Translations under genes and position numbers: made by a program
Assembly (NCBI GenBank): GCA_017619795.1
Contig: JAFZRP010000106.1
Span: 1-45,784 of the forward strand
Direction of reading: 5' to 3'
From: Treponema sp.
GTDB taxonomy: Bacteria; Spirochaetota; Spirochaetia; Treponematales; Treponemataceae
Length of the DNA: 45,784 bases
Shown here: positions 1 to 9,331 of the stretch, piece after piece
Layout: each line of letters opens with the position of its first letter
How positions within the stretch are numbered: position 1 is the first letter of the stretch
The notes under the pieces: model-generated
What the model saw: only the letters and a program-made list of their open reading frames with translations
Database searches by the model: none
What the model was told of the DNA's origin: nothing

Positions 1-59
1 CACTGTTCGCTCTGACTGTACGGTTTGTATGTGATTTTATCGCTTACGCCTCTGCTCAT
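1..59 (-). CDS. Transposase N-terminus (partial, runs off left edge)
   Basis: Nineteen codons are visible from an ATG at 59, giving MSRGVSDKITYKPYSQSEQ. The segment YKPYSQSEQ resembles the conserved start of IS1182/DDE transposases (a YKPY-type motif about ten residues in). No strong Shine-Dalgarno is visible upstream. Only the adjacent terminal repeat and this motif support the call; the catalytic domain is off the window. Confidence 0.45.
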   Translation of the reverse strand, partial: MSRGVSDKITYKPYSQSEQ

Positions 60-136
60 ATTTAAATTTTAGCAGATTTGAATTCACTTGTAAATTTAAA
101 ATAATTAGAGCTGCCCATTTCTTTTTGGACAGCCCC
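1..136 (-). mobile_element. End of an insertion sequence (IS1182-like), partial
   Basis: The sequence between the gmd stop and the window edge holds a transposase-like start codon at 59 reading leftward and, outside it, an imperfect inverted repeat (gagctgccc at 108-116 and ggacagcccc at 127-136). Read on the minus strand the outer end begins GGGGCTGTCC, a sequence I associate with IS1182-family termini. The element would have inserted about 30 bp downstream of gmd. The same hairpin is followed by a T-run on the plus strand and could also act as a terminator. The rest of the element, its other end and the target duplication lie outside the window. Confidence 0.5.
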
Positions 137-166
137 TTTTTATAAAAGTTTTAAATAATTTCTGAA

Positions 167-1216
167 TTATTTTAAAGTTTCTCTTTCAAGTTTGGCAAGT
201 TTACGATCATGTTCAGACATAATCTTTACCAATTCTTCATATGATGTCTTTAATGGATTCCAACCAAGAACTTTTTTTGCTTTTGTTGGGTCGCCCCACA
301 AGTTATCAACATCAGTAGGACGATACCAGGCTTTGTTTACACAAACAAGCATTTTGCCTGTGGCTTTATCATAGCCTTTTTCATTAATTCCCTTGCCTTC
401 CCATTTTAGTTCAATACCATTTGCTTTAAAAGCATGTTCTGTAAACTCTCGTACTGTATGCTGAACACCAGTTGCAATTACAAAATCATCTGGTTCCTTC
501 TGTTGCATAATAAGCCACATACATTCAACATAGTCTTTTGCATAACCCCAATCACGTTTAGAATCAAGGTTTCCAAGTTCAAGATGATCTTGCAATCCTT
601 CAGCAATACGTCCAGCTGCAAGAGTAATCTTGCGAGTTACAAAGTTTTCACCACGTCTTTCTGATTCATGATTAAAAAGAATACCATTTACACAGAACAT
701 ACCATAAGCTTCACGATATTCCTTCATCATCCAAAAACCATACTGCTTTGCAATTGCATAAGGTGAATATGGATGGAAAGGTGTTTTTTCATTCTGTGGA
801 ACCTCTTCAACCTTTCCATAAAGTTCAGATGTAGAAGCCTGATATATTTTTGTTTTCTTTTCAAGACCTAATAAACGAACAGCCTCCAGAATACGAAGTA
901 CACCAATAGCATCAACATCGCCCGAGTATTCAGGAACATCAAAACTAACCTGTACATGGCTCTGTGCAGCCAAATTATAAATCTCATCTGGCTGTGTATT
1001 CTTAATAATTTTGATTAATGATGTTGAATCGCTTAAATCACCATCATGTAATTTAATTGCATTTTTCGCAATAAGATGATCAATACGAGCAGTATTACTA
1101 ATAGAAGCTCTTCTTGTAATACCGTGAACTTCATAACCTTTTTCAAGTAATAATTCTGCTAAAAAAGAGCCGTCTTGACCAGTAATTCCTGTAATTAATG
1201 CTATTTTCTTTTCCAT
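167..1216 (-). CDS. gmd: GDP-mannose 4,6-dehydratase
   Basis: Converts GDP-D-mannose to GDP-4-keto-6-deoxy-D-mannose in the cytoplasm, the first step to GDP-rhamnose- or fucose-type sugars. The 349-aa protein has the full family length. It has the Rossmann motif TGITGQDG (residues 9-16), the STSELYG stretch with T129/E131, the Y153-x3-K157 catalytic pair (PYAIAK) and the [15 protein letters not shown] substrate loop. It is the last gene of the minus-strand polysaccharide operon, 26 nt after rmd, and has AGGAG 11 nt before the ATG. The reductase beside it points to GDP-D-rhamnose. Confidence 0.96.
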   Translation of the reverse strand: MEKKIALITGITGQDGSFLAELLLEKGYEVHGITRRASISNTARIDHLIAKNAIKLHDGDLSDSTSLIKIIKNTQPDEIYNLAAQSHVQVSFDVPEYSGDVDAIGVLRILEAVRLLGLEKKTKIYQASTSELYGKVEEVPQNEKTPFHPYSPYAIAKQYGFWMMKEYREAYGMFCVNGILFNHESERRGENFVTRKITLAAGRIAEGLQDHLELGNLDSKRDWGYAKDYVECMWLIMQQKEPDDFVIATGVQHTVREFTEHAFKANGIELKWEGKGINEKGYDKATGKMLVCVNKAWYRPTDVDNLWGDPTKAKKVLGWNPLKTSYEELVKIMSEHDRKLAKLERETLK

Positions 1217-1242
1217 AATAAAGAAATCTCCTTATTTATATA

Positions 1243-2232
1243 CTATTTAGATAATTGTTCTTCCCAATAATTTAATGTATCAGCTAATGTTTCTTCTAAA
1301 GAATAATTTCTTTCCCAATTAGTATCTTTTTTTAATTTTTCATTAGAACCGATTATTTTTTTTATATCATTTGGTCTTAACAAATCTGGACTAACATGAT
1401 TTGATATAGAAATACCAGATATATTTGACAATTCACTAATAATTCTTTGTAACGGAATACCTTCACCGCTACAAACATTATATACTTCCCCAGATATTCC
1501 TTTTTCAAGTAATAAATAATATGCAGAAACAACATCCCGAACATCAAGAAAATCTCTAATTACATTCAAGTCACCTGTAATCATATCCAGTGCTTTTCTT
1601 TCATCAATTACAGCCTGTGCTACTTGCTTTGTAAATGCTGCAACAACAAAAACATCTCGTTGGCGAGGACCAATATGATTGAATGACCGTGTAGAAATTA
1701 TATCCATACCAAATCCAGAACTATAAACATGAGCTAATCCTTCTTGAGACATTTTAGTTACTGCATAAGGATTATCCGGATTAATTCTATTTGTTTCTAA
1801 TATTGGAATCTGCTTTTCATTAACGCTTCCGTATTCTTCACTTGAACCAATATTTAATATTCTACATTTTATTTCATTTTTCCGAATTGATTCAACTATA
1901 TTCAGAAATGCTCCTACATTGTTAGAAAAATAACCTGATGGGTCTTTCCAACTTTTTCCGACAGAACTAAAAGCTGCTAAATGAACTATATGTGTTGGTA
2001 TATATTCAGTAATTACAGAATTAACTTCATTAAAATCAAGTAGATTAATTGTTTTATGAATTATTTCAAGATTATTAAAAGACCAATTGGAAAAATCGTT
2101 GGGGAAAATAATATCTAGCCCGATAACAAAAACTTTTTCTTTTGCAATTGAATTCAAATATGAGAGAAAATGGTATCCAACAAAACCACTATAACCTGTT
2201 ATAAGATATTTTTGCATATATTCATTATCCAT
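1243..2232 (-). CDS. rmd: GDP-6-deoxy-D-mannose (GDP-rhamnose) reductase-like SDR
   Basis: Short-chain dehydrogenase of the NAD-dependent epimerase family, probably reducing the Gmd product to GDP-D-rhamnose. Visible are TGYSGFVG (residues 12-19), NIGSSEEYG (127-135), Y156-x3-K160 and NHIGPRQ (185-191). The last motif is typical of Rmd rather than of GDP-fucose synthase. Length (329 aa) fits. Pairing with gmd directly downstream supports the role, although a GDP-6-deoxy-talose synthase would look similar. A second in-frame ATG at 2217 is an alternative start, because the Shine-Dalgarno before 2232 is weak. Confidence 0.82.
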   Translation of the reverse strand: MDNEYMQKYLITGYSGFVGYHFLSYLNSIAKEKVFVIGLDIIFPNDFSNWSFNNLEIIHKTINLLDFNEVNSVITEYIPTHIVHLAAFSSVGKSWKDPSGYFSNNVGAFLNIVESIRKNEIKCRILNIGSSEEYGSVNEKQIPILETNRINPDNPYAVTKMSQEGLAHVYSSGFGMDIISTRSFNHIGPRQRDVFVVAAFTKQVAQAVIDERKALDMITGDLNVIRDFLDVRDVVSAYYLLLEKGISGEVYNVCSGEGIPLQRIISELSNISGISISNHVSPDLLRPNDIKKIIGSNEKLKKDTNWERNYSLEETLADTLNYWEEQLSK

Positions 2233-2248
2233 ATATTTAAATTAGCAT

Positions 2249-3406
2249 TTAGATATTATCAATAATTTCATATCCCTTTAATTTTGCAAGAATCGAATAA
2301 TTATTATTGATAACTTTATATCCATTTTCTGCGATAAATTCTCTAGTTGAAGAATCATTCATCAATAATTTTACATACTTAATGTAATCCTCATTATTGT
2401 TTGCAATAAAACAATTTACTTCATTCTTTAATTCTGGAATTGCTTTTGCTATCAAACTCGAAAGAATAACAGGAATCCTTTGCCCCATTCCTGTAAGAAC
2501 TTTATATTGAACCCCTGCAGCAATATTTACCGGGGCAATAAGAAAACACGAATCTGCAATATATTCTTCAACAGAATCAACAAAACCTGTAACAAATATA
2601 TTCTTATTATTTGACAACTCTTTAATGAAAGAAGGTGGTTCTGCTCCAACAATATGAAATTCGGCATTTTTATTAAACTTTAAAATTTCTGGATAAATCT
2701 CTTTATAGAAAAACATTACAGCATCTTGATTTTGTAATGTTCTCATATTCCCCACAAAACAAATCTTATTGTTATTATATTTTTTTGTATTATAGTAAGT
2801 ATTAACACCTAAAGGATATAAATACAGTTTACTATCATTATTAAGATAATCAATATCATTTTTAGAAACAAGAACTATTTTGGGATAGTAATTAATTACA
2901 TCCTTTTCCATTTTTTTTATTCGTTCTTTTTCTATTTGATATATTACTCTCTTTAGGGAAAAATGTTTAGCTTTACTTGATAAATCATATGTTTTTGATA
3001 AAGCATCTGTCATTTCAATAATAACATTTTTCTTAAGTTTATTGATTTTCAAATATGGCTCCATTCTTAATAAATGTGATACATATATATCAGGATTTTC
3101 TATTTTAATAACTTTTTTGAATAATTTATTAAATCTAAAACTAAAATAATAACCACATTGGATAGGTTTGCCTAATAAAAGAAATAATGCACAAAAGAAC
3201 AAAGAGACAATTTTATTTCTTTTAATTTTATATATTCTATCATAAGGAATGTCCTTATCCGAAATAAAATTTGTTTTATCATAAAATGAAATAATAACTA
3301 CTTTATAACCAATCGATTTGAAATATTTCGCTATAGAATTTAAACGCAATATATCACCACCAATTTCTGGATAAGGAAACCTAGGAGCCAAAATACAAAC
3401 AGTCAT
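2249..3406 (-). CDS. Glycosyltransferase, GT4-like (GT-B fold)
   Basis: Predicted cytoplasmic or membrane-associated glycosyltransferase of the surface polysaccharide pathway. The start MTVCILAPRFPYPEIGG followed by LRLNSIAKYF is the typical GT-B N-terminus. The C-terminal half carries FVGNMRTLQNQDAV, a VTGFVDSVEEYI strand and AGVQYKVLTGMGQRIPV, corresponding to the nucleotide-sugar binding region of GT4/GT1-like enzymes. The reading frame is open from 3457, but the ATG at 3406 has AGAGG 7 nt upstream and begins exactly at the conserved domain, so I prefer it (385 aa). The sugar donor cannot be read from sequence. Confidence 0.8.
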   Translation of the reverse strand: MTVCILAPRFPYPEIGGDILRLNSIAKYFKSIGYKVVIISFYDKTNFISDKDIPYDRIYKIKRNKIVSLFFCALFLLLGKPIQCGYYFSFRFNKLFKKVIKIENPDIYVSHLLRMEPYLKINKLKKNVIIEMTDALSKTYDLSSKAKHFSLKRVIYQIEKERIKKMEKDVINYYPKIVLVSKNDIDYLNNDSKLYLYPLGVNTYYNTKKYNNNKICFVGNMRTLQNQDAVMFFYKEIYPEILKFNKNAEFHIVGAEPPSFIKELSNNKNIFVTGFVDSVEEYIADSCFLIAPVNIAAGVQYKVLTGMGQRIPVILSSLIAKAIPELKNEVNCFIANNNEDYIKYVKLLMNDSSTREFIAENGYKVINNNYSILAKLKGYEIIDNI

Positions 3407-3812
3407 TAAATAACCTCTCTTGTTTTTGAATTTATTATACAGAATTTTTCTTAGCAATCTACATTTAATTATACTGTAAGAAACTATAAAATAAGTTAAT
3501 TCAAAAATAATTAAACATTTTTCATAGAAAGATATATTCTATATATTCTGTAAATTACTAAAGGAAGTTCCTTCTCTTTTCTGCAGATATATTCAACAAC
3601 TTGTAAAATATTATAGTGTTCTTGTTTTTTGAAACTAAATTTTTTTTATCATAATATCATTTTACTTATATTTCAAGTAACAATTTTTCTCAGAAGATTA
3701 TATTACATAATTGAAAACAAATCTTTTATATAACTTTATTTAATCCAAAGTATTTACTCTTCCTATCCCTCTTACAATTGTATCTTTTAAAGGAAGTATA
3801 TAATGATTTGGA
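3407..3812. other. AT-rich 400-bp gap inside the polysaccharide operon
   Basis: No intact gene is visible. On the minus strand two TATAAT boxes precede the downstream glycosyltransferase, so an internal promoter is plausible. An ORF-like stretch at 3511-3652 (minus) reads protein-like (LQVVEYICRKEKELPLVIYR) but needs one A removed from an eight-A run to join an ATG; it may be the remnant of a deleted gene. Confidence 0.5.
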
Positions 3813-4538
3813 CTATTTCAACTTTATATATTCAAAGAAGGCATAAAATCTGTACAAGAATTTCATCCACAAAGAATTATTAGATTTTTTACCTCCAGTA
3901 CTTGTATTTTGACTACCAACGCGATGTAAAACAAGAGGTTTATCAAACCAAAACATCGTACCAGTTTTGGTTGCTACTAAACCAATCCAAAAATCATGCA
4001 AACATGTTGATTTAGGAAATGGCAATGATGCTTGTAATATTTTCTGGGTAAAACAAGCACAACATCCCCAAAAAATTGGATGAAAACAGTTCTTTATTAT
4101 ATTTCTTGTAAACGGTTTTTTTGAATACATTTTTTTACATACTATATTATCTTGTTCATCAATTATAGACAAATTTGTTAGAACATAATCGTATTGTTTT
4201 AATAATTCAGTACACTCCTTGATTTTACTAGGTAACCATATATCATCCTGGTCTGAAAGAAATATATAATCACCTTTTGCTTCTTTTAATGCATTTTCAA
4301 AATTAAAACTTGCATAAGGAACACTCATCTTTGGATAATACTTGCTCTTTTCGCGTTGATGATATAATACTTTAATACGCTTATCATTATATGACTCAAT
4401 TATTTTTAAAGTATCATCTGTGCTAGAATCATCGCTAATAATTAATTCATCATCAGCACAAAGTTGACATAAAATAGAGTCTATTTGCTTTTTTAAAAAC
4501 AATGAACCATTATAGGTAGCCATACATACACTAACCAT
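3813..4538 (-). CDS. Family 2 glycosyltransferase
   Basis: Inverting GT-A glycosyltransferase (GT2), 241 aa. N-terminal VSVCMATYNGSLFLKKQIDS and DELIISDDSSTDDT form the nucleotide-binding half; SDQDDIW is the metal-binding DxD region, followed by a WGCCACFTQKIL acceptor-side segment. It resembles the rhamnosyl/fucosyl-type transferases found in O-antigen loci, which fits with Gmd/Rmd in the same operon. The ATG is preceded by AAAGGAAAGAAA, and the gene follows the next GT2 gene after 10 nt. The short length and the 400-bp gap after it may indicate some C-terminal loss. Confidence 0.85.
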   Translation of the reverse strand: MVSVCMATYNGSLFLKKQIDSILCQLCADDELIISDDSSTDDTLKIIESYNDKRIKVLYHQREKSKYYPKMSVPYASFNFENALKEAKGDYIFLSDQDDIWLPSKIKECTELLKQYDYVLTNLSIIDEQDNIVCKKMYSKKPFTRNIIKNCFHPIFWGCCACFTQKILQASLPFPKSTCLHDFWIGLVATKTGTMFWFDKPLVLHRVGSQNTSTGGKKSNNSLWMKFLYRFYAFFEYIKLK

Positions 4539-4548
4539 TTTCTTTCCT

Positions 4549-5466
4549 TTAACATAAGATTAGTTGATATATTTTATAAAATATATTTCCTTCACGTAAA
4601 AAATTATGATTTATGTGCCACATAATCCTTCGTATTTTATTTTTTTTTCTTATAGAAATAAATTCATTAGCTAATTTACTCATTTCTTTAGAAATAGGAA
4701 TATTGCAATTTAGTAAAGATTCAACCTGATCATAAAAGGGATACGAAACCCCTTTTGAAATCTTATACATTATTCTTTGAATAAATGAAAGTTTTCTTGC
4801 TCCTAAAACATTATTTGAATGCTGCCGATATTTTATTGTAGGTACAGGAATAAAAAATTTACCATTACATAAATAAGCCACTTGTGCTAAAAACCAATCA
4901 TGTTGAATGATTTTATTTTTGTTATAATCCATTTGATTAATTATATTCTTCATTGGTGCATTTATCATAACAGTACAACCTGTAACATCATTTTGAAATA
5001 TTTGCCAAGTAAATGTTTTTTCCATACCACATTTATTTTTGTTAAAATAATTAGTAGTTTCTTCTAGAGTACATAAATTTGAATCAACAACTTCTACTGC
5101 TGAATGTATAAGAATAGGCTTTGTTATATCTAAACTTTTTTCCTTAATATAATTTAAAAATATTTCAAGTTTATCATTTTTCCAGACATCATCTTGATCG
5201 CAAAACATTATAAATTCTGCATCTGAATGTCTCAAAATTTCAAAAAAACTCTTTGTAGAACCAAGATTTTTATCATTATTTCCAATCAAAACTATTTTTT
5301 CTGGATATAAATATTTATATTCATTAAGAATCATAATAGTTTTATCATTGGAACAATCATCTCGAACCAAAATTCTAAAATCTTTATACGTCTGGGATAA
5401 TAAAGAATCCAATTGATCCCGTAAGAAATTCTCACCATTATATGTCGATAGTAAAATATCAATCAT
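4549..5466 (-). CDS. Family 2 glycosyltransferase (rhamnosyltransferase-like)
   Basis: GT2 enzyme of 305 aa. MIDILLSTYNGENFLRDQLD, RILVRDDCSNDKT and FCDQDDVW are the classic N-terminal and DxD motifs. The central NDVTGCTVMINAPM and IIQHDWFLAQVAYL, followed by IKYRQHSNNVLGAR, match the dTDP/GDP-rhamnosyltransferase (RfbF/WbbL-like) pattern. It is paralogous to the neighbouring 241-aa GT2 but full length. Likely acts at the inner face of the cytoplasmic membrane on the lipid-linked repeat unit. The substrate is inferred from context. Confidence 0.87.
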   Translation of the reverse strand: MIDILLSTYNGENFLRDQLDSLLSQTYKDFRILVRDDCSNDKTIMILNEYKYLYPEKIVLIGNNDKNLGSTKSFFEILRHSDAEFIMFCDQDDVWKNDKLEIFLNYIKEKSLDITKPILIHSAVEVVDSNLCTLEETTNYFNKNKCGMEKTFTWQIFQNDVTGCTVMINAPMKNIINQMDYNKNKIIQHDWFLAQVAYLCNGKFFIPVPTIKYRQHSNNVLGARKLSFIQRIMYKISKGVSYPFYDQVESLLNCNIPISKEMSKLANEFISIRKKNKIRRIMWHINHNFLREGNIFYKIYQLILC

Positions 5467-5496
5467 TTTTTATTTTTCCTCAAATAGAATTATTAA

Positions 5497-6687
5497 TCAG
5501 TAATTGTTACAAAACAATAAATTTATTTCATGTCGAATTTCCTTTGATTGCTTTAGTTTTACAATAATCACACATAAAAAAACAGTTTGAAATACTGCAC
5601 TAAAATAGCCAAATAATATATCCGAAAAAAATTGAAATACAAGAATATAAAAAATAGAAATATATATAAGATTATATACAGTTTTCTGTCTTCTATTATA
5701 AATAAATGTCCAAAAAAAACCAACGATATGACCAAATACAATTAACCCCATTTCTTTAAAATCTGCATAAAATCTCCACATACAAGTATAAACATTTGTT
5801 GGATATGGGACATATACCCATCCATCAAAATTCTGGGTATTTGCACCAAAAATTTGAATGTGAAAAATTTTTGAAAAAACTTTTTCCAAAAATACAAAAG
5901 TTTGATATTTATTAAAGCTTACCTGATTATTTACAATCATATCAAAAGCTGTAATCGGAGAAAGGAAATAAACAGCCAACATTTCACCTATAGCTTTTGA
6001 TAATGAAGAAGTATTTCCTTTTCTCCATAAATGAATAAATGCCAAAAGAGTAAACATTAACAAACCAGTTAATATAATGTGATAAACTTTTATTTTCTTT
6101 TTAATCCATAATGCTAATAGTACAGCTGTAAACAACTGCATAATATCCATTTTGCTAAACTTAAGAAAATAAGTTATAAAAAAAAGGAAAAGAAAGATTT
6201 TTTCTTTTTTAGTTATTTTATCCTTAATTGTTATTAGATAAAAGAAATAAACAAGTGATAATTTATCAAAATAAAATAGAATTTTTAAATCAATACCTAA
6301 TCTGCCTTGTACTATTTCTTTATACAAAGTTGTACCATTCGCAAATAACATAAAATATCGCAAAAATAAATAAGTTGTTAATATAAAAACAAAATTGAAA
6401 ATAATACTTGTTTCATTTTCTGCAACAGTTTTATATACAGATAATTTTCTTTTCCGACCAAAAATTAAATAATAAAAAATTGTTCCTAAAAAAAAGAATA
6501 ATAGATATAAAATAAGTCTATTATAAACAGCAGAAGAAAGTGGATATAATTGTGTAGGTAATATATTATACAATAAAATAACAACAAACCATATTAAATG
6601 AGTAATTACTAATGGATGATATATTTTTAATCTGCCTATAAAAGAGAACAATAAAACTATAGAAACATAGAAAAAAAAGCTCCACAT
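5497..6687 (-). CDS. wzy: Polysaccharide polymerase (Wzy-like membrane protein)
   Basis: A 396-aa polytopic membrane protein with about ten hydrophobic segments (for example SFFFYVSIVLLFSFIG, LILYLLFFFLGTIFYYLIFG, IIFNFVFILTTYLFLRYF) and a large loop near residues 240-310. That layout and its position between the flippase-side genes and the GTs fit an O-antigen/capsule repeat-unit polymerase. Wzy proteins have little sequence conservation, so the call is by topology and context. Gene spacing is 3 nt to the gene before it and 30 nt to the gene after it. Confidence 0.65.
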   Translation of the reverse strand: MWSFFFYVSIVLLFSFIGRLKIYHPLVITHLIWFVVILLYNILPTQLYPLSSAVYNRLILYLLFFFLGTIFYYLIFGRKRKLSVYKTVAENETSIIFNFVFILTTYLFLRYFMLFANGTTLYKEIVQGRLGIDLKILFYFDKLSLVYFFYLITIKDKITKKEKIFLFLFFITYFLKFSKMDIMQLFTAVLLALWIKKKIKVYHIILTGLLMFTLLAFIHLWRKGNTSSLSKAIGEMLAVYFLSPITAFDMIVNNQVSFNKYQTFVFLEKVFSKIFHIQIFGANTQNFDGWVYVPYPTNVYTCMWRFYADFKEMGLIVFGHIVGFFWTFIYNRRQKTVYNLIYISIFYILVFQFFSDILFGYFSAVFQTVFLCVIIVKLKQSKEIRHEINLLFCNNY

Positions 6688-6690
6688 AAT

Positions 6691-7863
6691 TTAATACTCT
6701 AAAAGTTTAAATATCGATTCACAACTTTGCCCATTAAGATATGATGCAAACTTATTTCTATCATCCTCCAAACTTGTAAGTAAAAAATCTGATTTAGACA
6801 CTTTCTGGTAAAAGTCATTCCAATCATAACAGAAATTTCCATGCATTTCATTATACATATTGAAAAAATGAGCTCGAGAATTATTAGTATACTCTTCATA
6901 ATCAAATACAAGTAAAAATATTTGTTTATTAGTAGCAAGAAAATCGAAATAGACAGATGAATAATCCGTAAGCAATACATCAACACTATTTAGCAAAACG
7001 TATAAATCATCAAAATCTTTATCGTTTATATATAAAAATCTAGGAGAGTTTATTTCAATCTTTACAGAAGCGTCTACGTAGTGTGGTTTATACAAAAAGA
7101 AGATATTTTGTTCCTCTAAAAAATTTATAAATTCTACTTCATTAAATCCAAATCGCTTCAAAAAAGGAGAAAATGGAGTCCCCTCCATATTACTTTGCAT
7201 CCTGAATGTTGGCATATAGAGAAAAATCTTAACTTTTTTTATTTTTTCGCGAATACTATTGACGAAAGATTCTCTCATTTTAGTAAAAAAAACATCACAC
7301 CTAGGCAATCCGGTACCCCATATTCGTTCTTTTGGCAAACGAAACGCGGCTTGCAAATATGAAGTAAAATAATCAGAAGATGTTATTGTAGCATAAGGTT
7401 TTACTGCTTCATACGGATTAAATAATTTCTGAAAAATGGAAATATTGGCATAGTCTCCACAATAAACTATTTTTTTTAATGGCATACCATGCCATAACCA
7501 TATTTGTTTTGAACCATTTAGAAAATATTTATTTACATCATTTTGAGTACTAGTTATAAAGATATATTTTGCTCTAAGACAGAACCATATACCTTTAAGA
7601 CTTTTACTCATATAAACAGGTTTTCCAGTAGTTCTAAGCATATTGTAAACATCACGATTCTTTGTAATCCAAATGCTTTTTATTTCTGGTTTATGTTGTA
7701 AAATATATTCATACAACCATTTAGAATTATCTGAATACTTCTGTCCATACCATGCACCAAATACACATATTCTTTTACTCCTTGGTACAAAATATTCTAA
7801 CCACCAAATAGGACGAAATATAATATAACCACAATATCGAAGAATTTTCTTAAAAAATTGCAT
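6691..7863 (-). CDS. CDP-glycerol glycerophosphotransferase-family enzyme (TagB/TagF-like)
   Basis: A 390-aa GT-B-type phosphotransferase. KQIWLWHGMPLKKI with the nearby GD, SSDYFTSYL, RIWGTGLPRCDVFF, VLLTDYSSVYFDFL and FLLVFDYEEY reproduce the order of motifs in the CDP-glycerol:glycerophosphotransferase family (Pfam Glyphos_transf). Such enzymes move glycerol- or ribitol-phosphate from the CDP-activated donor onto a glycan. The TagD-like gene in the same operon could supply CDP-glycerol. One-nt spacing to the flippase gene shows tight coupling. The true donor is unproven. Confidence 0.85.
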   Translation of the reverse strand: MQFFKKILRYCGYIIFRPIWWLEYFVPRSKRICVFGAWYGQKYSDNSKWLYEYILQHKPEIKSIWITKNRDVYNMLRTTGKPVYMSKSLKGIWFCLRAKYIFITSTQNDVNKYFLNGSKQIWLWHGMPLKKIVYCGDYANISIFQKLFNPYEAVKPYATITSSDYFTSYLQAAFRLPKERIWGTGLPRCDVFFTKMRESFVNSIREKIKKVKIFLYMPTFRMQSNMEGTPFSPFLKRFGFNEVEFINFLEEQNIFFLYKPHYVDASVKIEINSPRFLYINDKDFDDLYVLLNSVDVLLTDYSSVYFDFLATNKQIFLLVFDYEEYTNNSRAHFFNMYNEMHGNFCYDWNDFYQKVSKSDFLLTSLEDDRNKFASYLNGQSCESIFKLLEY

Positions 7864-7864
7864 T

Positions 7865-9316
7865 TTATTTTTTTCTCCTGATTATAGATAATAAAAATTC
7901 ATCTTTCAAAACTAGAAGTATTATGAAATATATAATCATACATGCAGAAATAGAGATAATAGTTCGTATCGTTATGTACTTAAATCCTTCAAATGGAATT
8001 AATTTCTTTATTGCAAGAACAATAGGAATAAAAGAAAGGCTTGCCGCAAGATATTTAACATTCATTTTAGAAAGAATAGAAAATTCTATTTCAAGTTTTT
8101 TTATTGAATTAATTTCAAGAATAATTACCACTAAATCTGCTATTGCAGTTGTTATTACACATAATTCAGGTGTTAGATGACCTACAATAATGAGAAATAA
8201 TTTAGAAGCAACATTGCAAGCACCACCAATATAATAAATTTTTGTAAGAATTTTTTCATTTCCAATTGCAAGCAGTACTTGTTTTGCAAGTATCATATCA
8301 AAGGCAGAAATGTAATAGCGGATTGAAAAAAGCAGAAACGTAAAAGAAGCAGCTATATATTTTATTCCAGAATAATAATAAATAACTTCATAAGAAAGAC
8401 ATGCTAAACCTATACAACAGGGAGTATTTAAAGCCACAAAAGTTCCTGAAGTTTTCTTAAGTAAACTGTAATACTCTTCTTTAAGGTCATTTGCCCATAA
8501 ATATGAAAGACGTGGAATTGACACAAGCACAATAGAAGAAGTCACATTTATTACAGCTATAACAATTGTTTGTGATACATTGTAATAGGTAAGATTCAAT
8601 TTATCACTAAACCATGTTAAAACAAATCTATCAAAAATTGTATATAGCATAGATGAATTTACTAAAAGAAAAACAACAAATAAAGGTTTGATAAGTTTAA
8701 ATTCTTCAGATAAAGAAAAACGAGAAAATTTTATATGTCTTTTTGCATAAACAAAAGTAAAAACATTATTTATAATAACTGAAATTGAAGAAAGACTGAC
8801 ATAAATAATCGCATCATTTTCTTTCTTAACAAAAACAAAAACTGCAATAACATATAATAGTCTGCACAAAAATGATTTAACAAGGATAAATCCATAACTT
8901 TCATAAGCTTCATTTGCCCAATCTGTAGCAAAACAGATAAATAATAACTGACAAGATGCAATGGCATACATCCACTTATATTCATTAAATGAAGGAACAA
9001 GGAGCACAAGAAACAAAAATATAACAGTTACTAAAGTTGACGCAAAAATACTAAAAGCAAAAAGTTGACTAAACAACTTTGAGACTGCCTCTCTGTCATT
9101 CTTTATCTGACTTATTGTACGCATACCGTAGGTATATATTCCAAATACAGCAAAAGGAGAGAACCATGTTAACATACTTACAATTTTATTGTACTCTGTG
9201 TATCCATCCACACTTAAAATACGGGCAACATATGGCGCTGTCAAAAGAGGAAATACAATGTTAACTATGCTCATTAAAGTCTTAAAGAATGCATTAGCTT
9301 TTATTGATTTAGACAC
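7865..9316 (-). CDS. wzx: Oligosaccharide flippase (Wzx-like)
   Basis: A 483-aa polytopic protein of the polysaccharide-export (MOP/PST) family, predicted to flip lipid-linked repeat units. The start MSKSIKANAFFKTLMSIVNIVF followed by PLLTAPYVARILS is the usual Wzx signature; about 12-14 hydrophobic helices follow in two halves, with the family-like IFDRFVLTWF near the middle. It starts with GTG (AAGGAG lies 11 nt upstream). It lies between two glycerophosphotransferase-like genes and translocates the product made by the surrounding transferases. Confidence 0.9.
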   Translation of the reverse strand: MSKSIKANAFFKTLMSIVNIVFPLLTAPYVARILSVDGYTEYNKIVSMLTWFSPFAVFGIYTYGMRTISQIKNDREAVSKLFSQLFAFSIFASTLVTVIFLFLVLLVPSFNEYKWMYAIASCQLLFICFATDWANEAYESYGFILVKSFLCRLLYVIAVFVFVKKENDAIIYVSLSSISVIINNVFTFVYAKRHIKFSRFSLSEEFKLIKPLFVVFLLVNSSMLYTIFDRFVLTWFSDKLNLTYYNVSQTIVIAVINVTSSIVLVSIPRLSYLWANDLKEEYYSLLKKTSGTFVALNTPCCIGLACLSYEVIYYYSGIKYIAASFTFLLFSIRYYISAFDMILAKQVLLAIGNEKILTKIYYIGGACNVASKLFLIIVGHLTPELCVITTAIADLVVIILEINSIKKLEIEFSILSKMNVKYLAASLSFIPIVLAIKKLIPFEGFKYITIRTIISISACMIIYFIILLVLKDEFLLSIIRRKK

Positions 9317-9331
9317 TTATTTTAGATCTCC

